Notes: generated by a model not told the origin, from the sequence alone. A DNA stretch of 64,000 nucleotides from Alistipes sp. (GCA_017474235.1 JAFVIB010000004.1:248001-312000), one strand, 5' to 3'; positions 9,151 through 18,565 are shown, counted from the first letter of the stretch. Numbers and translations: made by a program.

Positions 9151-11406
9151 TTACTCTAATTTTATCTTTATTATATCGCCTTGGTGGATTGTACTACCCT
9201 CCTTACGGCTCTGTGAAACAACCTTACCGCTGCCACTGAATGAGACCCTCAGCCCTCGGCTCTCAAGCAGGAATAGCGCATCGGCAAGACCCATACCCTT
9301 GACATTAGGTACAACCCTTCTGTCTGACGATACGGAGTTGATTGTAATACTGCTGATACCTGTCTTTGTAGTGCCCCAGCCCGTAGGGGAGGTATATGTT
9401 GAGGCGAGGTCAAAATGGCTTGCCACGCTTCCGATATGCTCAATATTGCCACCCTTAACATCGGTCGGCAGCTGCTTTATGTCGCTTACAATCAACCTCT
9501 CTGCCCAATCTCTATCTCTGTTGTAGAGGTATGAGGCTACCTTCTGCTGTACCGGTCCGGCGAGTTTTGCTCCATAGATAGAGCCTTTGCCCTCCTTCTT
9601 ATATACGGCTGTGATAAAGGTGTAGCGAGGATTATCGGCAGGCAGGTATGTAACCATAGAGCCGAGATAGTACGAGTCAGAGTACTTATTACCCATCGCA
9701 ATTGTAGCAGTGCCGGTCTTTGTACCTACGCTGTATGGGACAACATCAGTCCCGAAGTAATCCTCGGCAGTGCCCTCTAAAGCGACATTCTCAAGATATT
9801 CGTGAAGCAACGCAAGGGTCTGCTGTGAACATACCGAATCTTTGACAACCTTTGTAGGTATGTCGGCTATAACCTCCCCATCGCGACGCATCTGAGTAAT
9901 CAGACGAGGCGCAACCATCTTACCTCCGTTTGCAACAGCATTGTAGAGTGTAAGTGTCTGTATAGGGGTAATCTCAAGACCATATCCGTAGGCAAGTAAG
10001 CCGAGTGTTGAGCCGTACCACTTTCCGCTCTTCGGCTTTGGAATGAATGGAGCTTTTGGCTGAAACTCCTCAAAGGCTATATGATGGTCAAGTTGCAGGT
10101 CGCACAGAGCCTGATAGTACTCACTCTCCTTGCCCTCGAAATTATTCACTACAGCCTTGACAAAATATACATTGGCGGACTCCGTAAAGGCGGTTTTGAG
10201 GTCAATCTGAGGCTTATTGCGAGTGCCGATAGGGTGAGAGTCCTCAACAGAGTTGTATTTACCCACCTTTACACGCTTGCCATAGCCGGAGTTGTACTCC
10301 TTCTTTGGCGACATCCCTGCTTTGTCAAGCAGAATCATTGTAGTTGCAAGTTTGAGCGTCGAACCCGGCTCCATAGGTGTTCCTATGGCGTGGTTCGGAC
10401 CTTCGAAATACTCTCCATTGCCACTGCGCGTGAGGTTTACCATTGCAAGAATATCTCCCGTAGCGCACTCCATAACCACAGTTGTTCCCCACTCGCCATT
10501 CTGCTCCTTGAGTGTTTGACGCAGGGCACGGTCGGCAACATCCTGAAGTTCTATATCTATCGTAGTGACAATGTCGGCTCCATTTACAGGCTGAACGGTC
10601 TTGAGCGTATCGTTCTCAATCTTCGCCCTGAAGTTTGGTGCCATATATTGCAGATAGACCAAGCCATTCTTGCCGGCAAGGGTATCTCTGTATGCGTACT
10701 CTATTCCGTGCGGATTTTTTACATCTGTGCGACCTATAAGTCGCATAGCCAAATTGCCGTGCGGATATATTCGGGTATCTTTCAACCTTTCGCGCAGCAC
10801 CACACCCATATTCTCGTTCAGTATAGGATACTGCTTCAGCTCTGCCCACTCATTTCCATCTATATCGCGGAAGAGGCGGGTGTATGTATGGCTGCGCCTT
10901 ATTTTATAGTCAGGCACAGTGTCATACTGCTTGCCGTGAATAAGGCGGCTGAAGGGGCTTTGGCGTCGCTCCTTGACTGTATATCCGTTCAGGCTCTTCT
11001 TGACAGCCTTCTTGTGAATACTATCCATCTGGCGGTAGTACCAACGGGCAGAGTGGTCACCAAAATAACTGCTCAACAACTTGCTGAGCGAGTCGGCATT
11101 GCGGGCAAATCTCTCGTCATTATCAAAACCGTGGCTGGCAAAGTCAAAGAATATACTGCGCTGCAAGATAGATGATGCCAATGGAGAGCCGTCGCGGGCG
11201 AGTATCTGTCCGCGAGTGGCGTAGAGTGTATCGGCAGATATAAGGCGTTTGTGGACCTTGTGTGAGGTCTTGCCGATATTCTCGTCAAAGAACTGTATGT
11301 ATATCAGACGGGCAAAGATACCTGCAACAAGCAAGATGATAATCACCTTGACAAGCGCAAGCCTTGAGAGTATCTCCTTCTGCCACTTCTGTTTCAGTTC
11401 GTCCAT
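9151..11406 (-). CDS. ftsI: FtsI/PBP3 septal transpeptidase with one PASTA domain
   Basis: Class B penicillin-binding protein, 751 residues, anchored by one N-terminal helix (about residues 17-37). The dimerisation region has ATRGQILARDGSPLA. Catalytic motifs are STLK (SxxK, near 345), SAN in ESANVYFVK, and KTGTA near 562. A single C-terminal PASTA domain begins at about residue 699 (VVPNVKGMGLADALFLLE) and runs to the end. It crosslinks septal peptidoglycan as partner of FtsW. It lies between ftsL and murE, as in canonical dcw clusters. Confidence 0.94.
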   Translation of the reverse strand: MDELKQKWQKEILSRLALVKVIIILLVAGIFARLIYIQFFDENIGKTSHKVHKRLISADTLYATRGQILARDGSPLASSILQRSIFFDFASHGFDNDERFARNADSLSKLLSSYFGDHSARWYYRQMDSIHKKAVKKSLNGYTVKERRQSPFSRLIHGKQYDTVPDYKIRRSHTYTRLFRDIDGNEWAELKQYPILNENMGVVLRERLKDTRIYPHGNLAMRLIGRTDVKNPHGIEYAYRDTLAGKNGLVYLQYMAPNFRAKIENDTLKTVQPVNGADIVTTIDIELQDVADRALRQTLKEQNGEWGTTVVMECATGDILAMVNLTRSGNGEYFEGPNHAIGTPMEPGSTLKLATTMILLDKAGMSPKKEYNSGYGKRVKVGKYNSVEDSHPIGTRNKPQIDLKTAFTESANVYFVKAVVNNFEGKESEYYQALCDLQLDHHIAFEEFQPKAPFIPKPKSGKWYGSTLGLLAYGYGLEITPIQTLTLYNAVANGGKMVAPRLITQMRRDGEVIADIPTKVVKDSVCSQQTLALLHEYLENVALEGTAEDYFGTDVVPYSVGTKTGTATIAMGNKYSDSYYLGSMVTYLPADNPRYTFITAVYKKEGKGSIYGAKLAGPVQQKVASYLYNRDRDWAERLIVSDIKQLPTDVKGGNIEHIGSVASHFDLASTYTSPTGWGTTKTGISSITINSVSSDRRVVPNVKGMGLADALFLLESRGLRVSFSGSGKVVSQSRKEGSTIHQGDIIKIKLE

Positions 11407-11408
11407 CG

Positions 11409-11858
11409 TTATCTTCTCTTCTTACTATCTTTCGGAATTATTGTTACCGGCTCAAAGGCGTCATAGAGCGGGATATTTCGCTTTTTCAGTTCGCTAACTA
11501 TCGCCGAGTGTGTTGTAGCCTTGAGGCGTTGCTCCTCGGAACGCAAAGCTCGCTCGTTGAGCAGTCGCACCTCCTCTGCCATTCTATTCTCACGAATCTG
11601 CATATGGAGCGATGAGAATAGCGCGACAATGCTGACCAAAAAGAGCAGTGCCATATAGAACAGGTAGTCATAGCCTTTGGAGATTGTGGGGTTAAGCACA
11701 ATCTCGCCTGTAAAGAGTGAGCGCACCAGCTCCACTGTGGAGACAAAGGCTCTTTTGACCTTTGCCGGCACAGTGATTACCACCTTCTCAACCTCAGGCT
11801 CGGGGTTTGAGGGCGTCTCTACACTCTGAATATCCTCTATTTGGTCTGTCTGACTCAT
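11409..11858 (-). CDS. ftsL: FtsL-like cell division protein
   Basis: A 149-residue protein with one central transmembrane helix (LFYMALLFLVSIVALFSSL, about residues 67-85) and a periplasmic segment rich in charged heptads (IRENRMAEEVRLLNERALRS) that should form a coiled coil, as in FtsL. The cytoplasmic N-terminus is acidic and proline-containing and longer than in E. coli. Sequence similarity alone would be weak; the position between rsmH and ftsI makes the assignment. Its ATG overlaps the rsmH stop by four bases. Confidence 0.85.
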   Translation of the reverse strand: MSQTDQIEDIQSVETPSNPEPEVEKVVITVPAKVKRAFVSTVELVRSLFTGEIVLNPTISKGYDYLFYMALLFLVSIVALFSSLHMQIRENRMAEEVRLLNERALRSEEQRLKATTHSAIVSELKKRNIPLYDAFEPVTIIPKDSKKRR

Positions 11859-12757
11859 AACTTCTCTGCGGCTCTCATCTTTGCCGAGCGTGAGCGAGGG
11901 TTACGCTCTATCTCCTCAGCATCCGGAACAACTGCTTTGCGGGTTATTATACTCCACGGGGTGGTGCTGCGTCCGAAAAAATCCTTCTCGATTTTTCCTT
12001 CGGTGTTTCCACTGCGGATAAAGTTCTTTACAATTCGGTCCTCTAAAGAGTGGTAGGAGATGACAACAAGTCGTCCCCCGGGCTTAAGCACCTTCAGACT
12101 CTGCTCAAGAGCCATCTTGAGAGCCTCCATCTCGCCATTTACCTCAATGCGTAGTGCTTGAAAGAGTTTGGTCAGAAATTTCGACTCGTCCTTCTTCGGG
12201 GTGCAAGGGGCTACGGCAGCAACAAGCTCTGCGGTAGTGGTTATCGGCTTTAATGCCCTTGCGCGGGCAATGCAGGCTGCTATCTTCCAAGTGGTGTCAA
12301 GCTCTCCATACTGCGAGAGTATCGTTGCTAATTGCTCCTCGGTGCGGTTATTGACCACATCGGCTGCTGTCTCGTCTCCGCGCTGGTTCATACGCATATC
12401 GAGAGGTGCATCTCCACGGAATGAAAAGCCGCGAGGCAGAGCGTCGAAGTGGTGAGAAGAGACACCTAAGTCGGCAAGAATACCATCCACTTGTGTTACC
12501 CCTCTAAGTCGCAGAGCCGAGCGCAGAAAGCGGAAATTGCTCTCTACATAGTTAAAACGGCTGTCCTCCGGAGCATTGGCTTTGGTGTCGCTATCCTGAT
12601 CGAAACTATACAGACGACCCTCTGCGCCTAAACTCTCAAGAATACGACGCGAGTGACCGCCTCCGCCAAAGGTAAGGTCGGCATAGATGCCATCAGCTTT
12701 GATGTCAAGCAACTCTATAGCCTGCTCAAGCAGTACAGGTGTGTGATAGCCACTCAT
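11855..12757 (-). CDS. rsmH: 16S rRNA m4C1402 methyltransferase
   Basis: SAM-dependent methyltransferase (MraW) of 300 residues. It starts HTPVLLEQAIELLDI; the SAM loop is DLTFGGGGHSRRILE, followed by SFDQDSD, DGILADLGVSSHHFD and FSFRGDAPLDMRMNQ. VISYHSLEDRIVKNF is the C-terminal signature. It normally follows mraZ at the head of a dcw cluster; here mraZ is absent and lysC lies directly upstream, with the lysC stop and the rsmH ATG sharing one base (TAATG). Confidence 0.96.
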   Translation of the reverse strand: MSGYHTPVLLEQAIELLDIKADGIYADLTFGGGGHSRRILESLGAEGRLYSFDQDSDTKANAPEDSRFNYVESNFRFLRSALRLRGVTQVDGILADLGVSSHHFDALPRGFSFRGDAPLDMRMNQRGDETAADVVNNRTEEQLATILSQYGELDTTWKIAACIARARALKPITTTAELVAAVAPCTPKKDESKFLTKLFQALRIEVNGEMEALKMALEQSLKVLKPGGRLVVISYHSLEDRIVKNFIRSGNTEGKIEKDFFGRSTTPWSIITRKAVVPDAEEIERNPRSRSAKMRAAEKL

Positions 12758-14013
12758 TACTCTTTTCGAAGAATTACTCGCACCGTGCGAGCATCAATCT
12801 GTTTTACAATATTACGCTCCGAGAAGGTGTGAGCCTTGAGTACCTCGTCGTGATGGTTACGGATTGTAAGCAACTCGACCTCCTCGTCTATTGTTGTATC
12901 AAAACCCTCGGCTTGGAGTGCTGCTGCAGCCTCCTCAAGTCGCCAACTGCTCTCTGTGCAGAGGTTAAGATCTACTGCCGAGTTGTGGATAAGGTTGGTC
13001 TTGATGCGGAAACGCTCCAAAATAGAGAATACTATCGGGAACTTCTCCTCCAAGACAAACGAGAGGTCGCGCGAGCGGAGCGTGAGCAGACTTTGGTTGC
13101 GCTTGAGGATGATAATCGGAACTTTTACATCCTCCGCAGTGCCGTCAATACGCGTTCCTGAAGCACTCTTGTCGCCAAATGGGCGTACAAAGAGCGGGAT
13201 AGACTTGTTCTGCAACGGCTTGATAGTCTTTGGGTGGATAATCTGCGCACCGCTATATGCAAGCTCGATAGTATCGACATAGTTAAGCGCGTCAATCTTC
13301 TGCGCCTCAGGGAAGATTTTTGGATCGGCATTAAGAATGCCGTCAACATCCTTCCATACGGTCATCGACTCTGCATCGAGGATGTGCGCAACAACGGCTG
13401 CCGAGTAGTCAGAGCCCTCACGACCCAATGTCGTTGTGCTGCCATCTGCTGCCGAGCCGATAAAACCTTGACCGATAAATACTCGCTCAGGCGAACCGGC
13501 AACCTCACGGCGCAACAGAGGTGTGGACTCCTCGATAAATACATTTGCATCCTTATGGCGGAACTGCGTCACAAAGCAGCGACGCATATCTACCCAATGG
13601 TTGGCAATACCTGCGAAGTTGAGCCACTCAGAGATGATTGTTGTCGAGATAAGCTCTCCAAATGCCACTGTACGGTCATAACGCTCCTCGGCACGCAGTG
13701 CGTCGTAAGGAACGGTGGTGATGAAGCGATGAAGCTCGCTTATCAGTGCCTCGACCTGTCCGAGTGTACGATGCTCGCCAAACAGGTCGTCAATAATAGC
13801 TTGATGATATGCAGCAATCTCGTCAATCTTACTCTGTGCAGTGGCTATATCGCCTGTGCGATAGGCGTCAAATACCACTTCGAGGGCATTTGTAGTCTTT
13901 CCCATAGCGGAGACGATGACAAACAGCTCGCTCTCTCCGTCAATAATGTGCTTAAGGTTACGAACACCATCGGCATTGCGTACCGAGGCTCCTCCAAATT
14001 TATATACTTTCAT
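12757..14013 (-). CDS. lysC: aspartate kinase, monofunctional
   Basis: Phosphorylates aspartate, the first step to lysine, DAP, threonine and methionine. It has 418 residues from the ATG at 14013 (MKVYKFGGASVRNADG); an upstream in-frame start would add 14 residues that overlap the previous gene and resemble nothing. The kinase domain shows VSAMGKTTNALE, GREGSDYSAAVVA and VWKDVDGILNADP, and the C-terminal quarter is an ACT-type regulatory region. No homoserine dehydrogenase domain is fused. Its place directly before rsmH links DAP supply to cell-wall genes and is not the usual dcw arrangement. Confidence 0.93.
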   Translation of the reverse strand: MKVYKFGGASVRNADGVRNLKHIIDGESELFVIVSAMGKTTNALEVVFDAYRTGDIATAQSKIDEIAAYHQAIIDDLFGEHRTLGQVEALISELHRFITTVPYDALRAEERYDRTVAFGELISTTIISEWLNFAGIANHWVDMRRCFVTQFRHKDANVFIEESTPLLRREVAGSPERVFIGQGFIGSAADGSTTTLGREGSDYSAAVVAHILDAESMTVWKDVDGILNADPKIFPEAQKIDALNYVDTIELAYSGAQIIHPKTIKPLQNKSIPLFVRPFGDKSASGTRIDGTAEDVKVPIIILKRNQSLLTLRSRDLSFVLEEKFPIVFSILERFRIKTNLIHNSAVDLNLCTESSWRLEEAAAALQAEGFDTTIDEEVELLTIRNHHDEVLKAHTFSERNIVKQIDARTVRVILRKE

Positions 14014-14017
14014 CGTG

Positions 14018-16174
14018 TTACTTGATTGTCTTGTATTTGGTGTTTGTGTTTTCAAAGATAAATGCGTAGGTGTCTGCCGCCTCTTCTATGCGCTTTGCTG
14101 TCGGCTTGCCTGCACCGTGACCGGCGTTGGTGTCAATGCGGATAAGGACAGGAGAATCCCCTGCGTGGCAGTGTTGCAGTGTTGCTGCAAATTTAAATGA
14201 GTGTGCCGGAACTACACGGTCGTCGTGGTCGGCTGTTGTGACAAGTGTTGCAGGATAGTGAACACCCTCCTTAAGGTTGTGCAGTGGGGAGTATTTGTAG
14301 AGGTACTCAAACTGCTCCTTATTCTCCGAACTACCATACTCTACAACCCAGCCGTGACCGATTGTGAAGAGGTGGAAACGGAGCATATCCATCACACCTA
14401 CTGCCGGCAGTGCTACTGCAAACAGGTCAGGGCGTTGTGTCATACAAGCACCCACAAGCAGACCACCATTTGAGCCACCGGCAATGGCGAGCTTCTCCTG
14501 CGAGGTATATCCACTGTCAATAAGATACTCGGCTGCGGCAATGAAGTCATCAAAGACATTCTGCTTATTCTCAAGCATACCCGCCTTATGCCACTGCTCG
14601 CCATACTCTGAGCCACCGCGCAGATTTACTACGCAATAGACACCACCCTGCTCCATAAACATCGCTGCCGTGGTGCTGAAAGATGGGGTGAGGTTTATTT
14701 GAAAACCTCCGTAGCCGTAGAGGTAGCACGGATTTTTGCCGTTGAGCTTAAGCCCCTTCTTGTGCGAGACGAACATCGGCACGCGAGTACCATCCTTACT
14801 TGTGAAGAATATCTGTGATGTTGTGTAGTCTGTTGTGTCGAACTTAACCTCCGAGGCGTGATATAGTGTCGATTTGCCACTTGCAAGGTCGTAATGATAG
14901 ATATTTCCCGGAGTGGTGTAGTTTGTTACAAGATAGTATGCGTGGTCATCCTCGCGCTTGCCGTCAAAACCTCCCACTGCACCTATTGCCGGCAGCTCGA
15001 CCTCTCGGATAAGGTTGCCCTTGCGGTCGTACTGTAACACCTTATTCTGTGCATCTACAAGATAGAAGGCGAACAGATACTCTCCTACGGTACTCACACC
15101 CTCAAGCGGGTGTTCTGTCTGCGGGATAAGGTCTTTGCAATTTAATGTGTTGAGATTGACCGAGAGCAGGCGATAGTTTGGCGCGTCACTATTTGTCATT
15201 ATCAACGCCTCGTCATCATAGCAGTCGAGAACAATATAGTCGTAATCAAAGCCTGCAAAAAGGGTCTTAAATCTCTTCTCACCCTTGCGCTTGTAGAGCA
15301 GTTCGGTGCCTGATGTGCCAGCCGAACCTGTGACGAACATCCATTTGCCATCTTCGCTCTCGCCACCGTGGAAGTAGTGGAGCGGTCTTGAAGGGTCGGC
15401 ATAAACAAGTGTATCGTCACTCTGAGATGTACCTATGCGGTGGTAATATACCTTCTGATTGGTATTTTGGGCAGAGTAGAGTGCATCGCCCTCCTTTGGT
15501 GCGTCGTAGGCACTATAATAGAAGCCCTTGCTGTCTGCCGACCAACTTGCACCTGAGAATTTTACCCACTTGATGTGGTCTTTAAGTAGGGTTTTACTCT
15601 CGGCATCCATCACGAAAATCTCTACCCAATCGCTGCCCGCAGAGGCAAGAGAGTAGGCGAACAACTTGCCATCTTTGCTGAATGTGGCGGTGTTTAGTGC
15701 CACCGTTCCATCCTCAGAGAGGGTGTTAGGGTCAAGAAAGACCTCCTCCTCGGTATCTGTCAGGCTCTGTTTGCGATATATCACGCTCTGATTTTGCAGA
15801 CCGCTGTTGCGCGAGATGTAGTACCAATTGCCATGCTTTGACGGAGCACCCTCTGTAGGGTAGTCCCACAACTGCTCAAGGCGAGATTTAATCTTCTCGC
15901 GTGCCGGTAGAGATGAAAGATACTCGGATGTAATCTTATTCTGAGCCTCTACCCACGCTGCTGTAGCCTGAGAATTATCATCCTCAAGCCAACGATAAGG
16001 GTCGGCAACCTTAGTGCCGAAATAGTCATCTACAACATCCTGACGCTCGGTTGCAGGATATTCAATCTTCTCTGTTAACATATGCTTCAATAATCTTCCA
16101 CAGCCGTACCCTGCCGAATAGCAAACAGCTATTGCGGCAAAGACTATCACTATGCTTTTAATGGTCTTTACCAT
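14018..16174 (-). CDS. prolyl oligopeptidase family serine peptidase (S9A)
   Basis: About 718 residues from the preferred ATG at 16174. A hydrophobic N-terminal segment (IKSIVIVFAAIAVCYSAGYG) suggests membrane anchoring or export. The propeller domain begins with DVVDDYFGTKVADPYRWLED, classic for the family. The C-terminal alpha/beta-hydrolase has GGSNGGLLVGA with the catalytic serine, DHDDRV with the aspartate and NAGHGAG with the histidine. It cleaves short peptides after proline. It ends 4 bases before lysC, so it heads the transcript that contains the dcw genes; a metabolic link is not obvious. Confidence 0.93.
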   Translation of the reverse strand: MVKTIKSIVIVFAAIAVCYSAGYGCGRLLKHMLTEKIEYPATERQDVVDDYFGTKVADPYRWLEDDNSQATAAWVEAQNKITSEYLSSLPAREKIKSRLEQLWDYPTEGAPSKHGNWYYISRNSGLQNQSVIYRKQSLTDTEEEVFLDPNTLSEDGTVALNTATFSKDGKLFAYSLASAGSDWVEIFVMDAESKTLLKDHIKWVKFSGASWSADSKGFYYSAYDAPKEGDALYSAQNTNQKVYYHRIGTSQSDDTLVYADPSRPLHYFHGGESEDGKWMFVTGSAGTSGTELLYKRKGEKRFKTLFAGFDYDYIVLDCYDDEALIMTNSDAPNYRLLSVNLNTLNCKDLIPQTEHPLEGVSTVGEYLFAFYLVDAQNKVLQYDRKGNLIREVELPAIGAVGGFDGKREDDHAYYLVTNYTTPGNIYHYDLASGKSTLYHASEVKFDTTDYTTSQIFFTSKDGTRVPMFVSHKKGLKLNGKNPCYLYGYGGFQINLTPSFSTTAAMFMEQGGVYCVVNLRGGSEYGEQWHKAGMLENKQNVFDDFIAAAEYLIDSGYTSQEKLAIAGGSNGGLLVGACMTQRPDLFAVALPAVGVMDMLRFHLFTIGHGWVVEYGSSENKEQFEYLYKYSPLHNLKEGVHYPATLVTTADHDDRVVPAHSFKFAATLQHCHAGDSPVLIRIDTNAGHGAGKPTAKRIEEAADTYAFIFENTNTKYKTIK

Positions 16175-16196
16175 ACAAAATGAGTATTTATTGCCA

Positions 16197-16204
16197 CAAA
16201 GATA
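16197..16204 (-). promoter_or_regulatory. -7 element (TATCTTTG) for the peptidase-lysC-dcw unit
   Basis: On the minus strand this reads TATCTTTG, a TAnnTTTG match about 23 bases upstream of the peptidase ATG. It is the only clear promoter I see for the 12.8-kb gap-free unit, although internal promoters within coding sequence cannot be excluded. Confidence 0.55.
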
Positions 16205-16247
16205 CAAAAACTCTCGTCAATACGCTTAATAAATGACAACTTTTTTG

Positions 16248-16255
16248 TACCTTTG
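16248..16255 (+). promoter_or_regulatory. -7 element (TACCTTTG) of dapD
   Basis: TACCTTTG matches TAnnTTTG and lies 28 bases upstream of the dapD ATG. It is divergent from the peptidase promoter, with about 45 bases between the two -7 boxes. Confidence 0.6.
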
Positions 16256-16282
16256 GGGAAAATTTTAAAACTTTGTTTTATT

Positions 16283-17104
16283 ATGACAGAATTACGCAAT
16301 ATTATAGAGGCAGCGTGGGAGGATCGCTCGCTGCTTGAAAATGAGGCTACTCGCGAGGCTATTCGTGCCGTTGTCGAGGCTGTAGATAAGGGTCAGTTGC
16401 GCTGCGCCGAGCCAATTGATTTGGAGAAGAGTGAGTGGCAGGTAAATGAGTGGGTAAAGAAGGCGATAATCCTCTACTTTCCAATTCAGAAGATGCGCAC
16501 TATGCGTGCCGGAGAGCTTGAGTGGTACGATAAGATGGAACTTAAGCGCGATTTTCATAATCTCGGCGTGAGAGTAGTGCCTCACGGCATTGCCCGTTAT
16601 GGCGCATATATCGCCCCGGGTGCGGTTATGATGCCTTCGTATGTCAATATTGGCGCTTATGTAGATAGCGGAACGATGGTCGATACTTGGGCGACAGTGG
16701 GCTCATGCGCACAGATTGGCAAGAATGTCCATTTGAGCGGAGGTGTCGGTATCGGTGGCGTTCTTGAACCTGTGCAGGCTGCACCTGTCATTATTGAGGA
16801 TAACTGCTTTATCGGTAGCCGTGCAATTGTTGTTGAGGGAGCGCATATCTGTCGTGAGGCTGTGCTCGGTTCGAATGTGGTAATTACCGGCTCTACTCAT
16901 ATTATTGATGTAACAGGTTCTGAACCAAAGACTTATAAAGGTTATGTTCCACCCCGTTCAATCGTTATCCCGGGTACATATCCAAAGCAGTTCCCTGCCG
17001 GAACATACAATGTATCGTGTGCCCTTATTATCGGTCAGCGCAAGGAATCGACCGATAAAAAGACAACTCTTAACGACGCTCTGCGTGACTTCGGTATAAA
17101 TTAG
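16283..17104 (+). CDS. dapD: tetrahydrodipicolinate N-succinyltransferase
   Basis: Cytosolic enzyme of the succinylase branch of DAP/lysine synthesis. It has 273 residues from the ATG at 16283, the usual length; the longer in-frame start adds ten residues that overlap the promoter. The body is a left-handed beta-helix of hexapeptide repeats (YGAYIAPGAVMMPSYVNIGA, then GTMVDTWATVGSCAQIGKNV), with the trimer-family signature HLSGGVGIGGVLEP. It implies this organism uses the succinyl route rather than the LL-DAP aminotransferase route. It feeds MurE together with LysC. Confidence 0.95.
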   Translation: MTELRNIIEAAWEDRSLLENEATREAIRAVVEAVDKGQLRCAEPIDLEKSEWQVNEWVKKAIILYFPIQKMRTMRAGELEWYDKMELKRDFHNLGVRVVPHGIARYGAYIAPGAVMMPSYVNIGAYVDSGTMVDTWATVGSCAQIGKNVHLSGGVGIGGVLEPVQAAPVIIEDNCFIGSRAIVVEGAHICREAVLGSNVVITGSTHIIDVTGSEPKTYKGYVPPRSIVIPGTYPKQFPAGTYNVSCALIIGQRKESTDKKTTLNDALRDFGIN

Positions 17105-17108
17105 AGCT

Positions 17109-17825
17109 ATGATTTACCACCTCAACTCTACCACTTCGACAAATGATGAGGCTCGTGATTTGAAGTATCACGACGGGGATATTATTTGGGCTGATTTTCA
17201 GACAGCAGGTAGGGGGCAGCGAGGACACACTTGGGAGAGCCGAGCGGGTGAAAATCTCACCTTCTCGGCTCTTCTTGAGCCTACATTTCTGCCTGTGTCA
17301 GAGCAGTTTGTGCTACTTGAGGCAGTGGCTCTGTCTCTTCACGACTTTTTTGAGGGTGAGGGTGTTAAGAGTGCTGTAAAGTGGACAAACGATATCTATG
17401 TGGGCGATCGTAAGGCTGTAGGAATACTTATCGAACACTCATATTCGGGTGGTAAACTCGCCAGAACTATTGTCGGTATCGGTATAAATGTCAATCAGCG
17501 CGAGTTTTCGCCTGATATTCCAAATCCGGTGTCACTATCTCTTCTTACGGGCAAAAAGTATGAACTTGAACCTCTGCTCAGACAGTTTGAGAGATGCTTG
17601 GCTGCGAGGTATTCTCAGTTGCGTAACGGAGAGAGGGAACAGCTTCAAAAAGATTATCATTCAGCACTTTATCGCCGAGATGAGTGCCATACATTTGCCT
17701 TGCCTGACGCTACTCGCTTCAGGGGAACTATCCGCGGCGTAAAACCTACGGGCGACCTTGTTGTGGAGCACGAAAACGGAGAGGTGAAGAGCTATCTTTT
17801 CAAGGAGATAGAGTTTGTTATATAG
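17109..17825 (+). CDS. birA: biotin--[acetyl-CoA-carboxylase] ligase
   Basis: Attaches biotin to the carrier domain of carboxylases. It has 238 residues and starts directly with the catalytic domain (IYHLNSTTSTNDEARDL), so the N-terminal helix-turn-helix of the bifunctional E. coli repressor is absent. The biotinyl-AMP loop GRGQRGHTWES is intact, VKWTNDIYVGDRKAVGILIE is the family signature and a small C-terminal SH3-like domain follows. It lies 4 bases after dapD and its 3' end overlaps that of the convergent hydrolase by 8 bases. Confidence 0.94.
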   Translation: MIYHLNSTTSTNDEARDLKYHDGDIIWADFQTAGRGQRGHTWESRAGENLTFSALLEPTFLPVSEQFVLLEAVALSLHDFFEGEGVKSAVKWTNDIYVGDRKAVGILIEHSYSGGKLARTIVGIGINVNQREFSPDIPNPVSLSLLTGKKYELEPLLRQFERCLAARYSQLRNGEREQLQKDYHSALYRRDECHTFALPDATRFRGTIRGVKPTGDLVVEHENGEVKSYLFKEIEFVI

Positions 17826-18528
17826 CCTCGAGCATATCGGCGTGGCGACATATAGTCTCGGCAATGAGCTTATGACCCGATGCGTTTGGGTGGATGCCGT
17901 CACTGCAAAATAGTGAACGATAGTCGCGCTTTACCCAAAATGGCGTTGTAATATCTATAATCTTTACCCTCATATCGGATGCGAGTTTGAATAGCGCGAG
18001 ATTGTACATATCGTGCCACTGCGTTATATTCTCAAGGCAGCCGTTTAGCCATTGCAGTACATTGTCCCGTTGCGTGTGGCTCATATCCTTTGTAAAGGAG
18101 TTAAAGTAGGCATCTGCAATAATGGGTGGAAGTGAGAGCAGAATAGGCTTTGCACCGAGTTGTTGAACAGATTTTATCAACTTTTCAAACTGCTCGGCAT
18201 ATTGAGGTATCGATATGAATGGATAGTGCTCGGCTGACGGGTCGTCGGCAATTGCAGCCCAATGGTGGTCGCAGTCATTTCCGCCAAACTCCATAATGGC
18301 ATACTCTGAGTGCTCTATCTCGCTCTTATATCTATTCAGATTATTAAAAGCGCGCAGCGTGGTATTCCCAAAACTCCCATAATTCTTAATCTCACAACCG
18401 AGCTGCGCGCTACATATTGATACAAAACTCTCATCGAGCTGTGTGTATCGAGGCTTTGTACTATTTTGACTTTTATCTAAAACAATGCCTCGCATTATCG
18501 AGTCGCCAAAGGCAATGATTCGTGGCAT
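17818..18528 (-). CDS. SGNH/GDSL-type hydrolase
   Basis: A 236-residue esterase-like protein. Block I is FGDSIMRG (catalytic serine), block II has the conserved glycine in YGSFGNTTLRA, block III is GGND and block V is DGIHPNASGH with the aspartate and histidine of the triad. There is no signal peptide, so it probably acts in the cytosol. The substrate (acyl ester, acetylated sugar or lipid) is not predictable. It is a single gene with its own promoter, convergent with birA. Confidence 0.88.
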   Translation of the reverse strand: MPRIIAFGDSIMRGIVLDKSQNSTKPRYTQLDESFVSICSAQLGCEIKNYGSFGNTTLRAFNNLNRYKSEIEHSEYAIMEFGGNDCDHHWAAIADDPSAEHYPFISIPQYAEQFEKLIKSVQQLGAKPILLSLPPIIADAYFNSFTKDMSHTQRDNVLQWLNGCLENITQWHDMYNLALFKLASDMRVKIIDITTPFWVKRDYRSLFCSDGIHPNASGHKLIAETICRHADMLEAI

Positions 18529-18557
18529 AATTTATATCTTCTTGTTAAATGCTGTTG

Positions 18558-18565
18558 CAAAGGTA
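18558..18565 (-). promoter_or_regulatory. -7 element (TACCTTTG) of the SGNH hydrolase
   Basis: The minus strand reads TACCTTTG, 29 bases upstream of the hydrolase ATG. Confidence 0.55.

Noticed and set aside
10081..11175. 364-codon open frame on the plus strand opposite ftsI, and similar long frames opposite ftsW and murE
   Set aside because: They lie entirely antisense to well-supported genes, are rich in Cys/His/Leu and match no family; they result from codon bias on the true strand.
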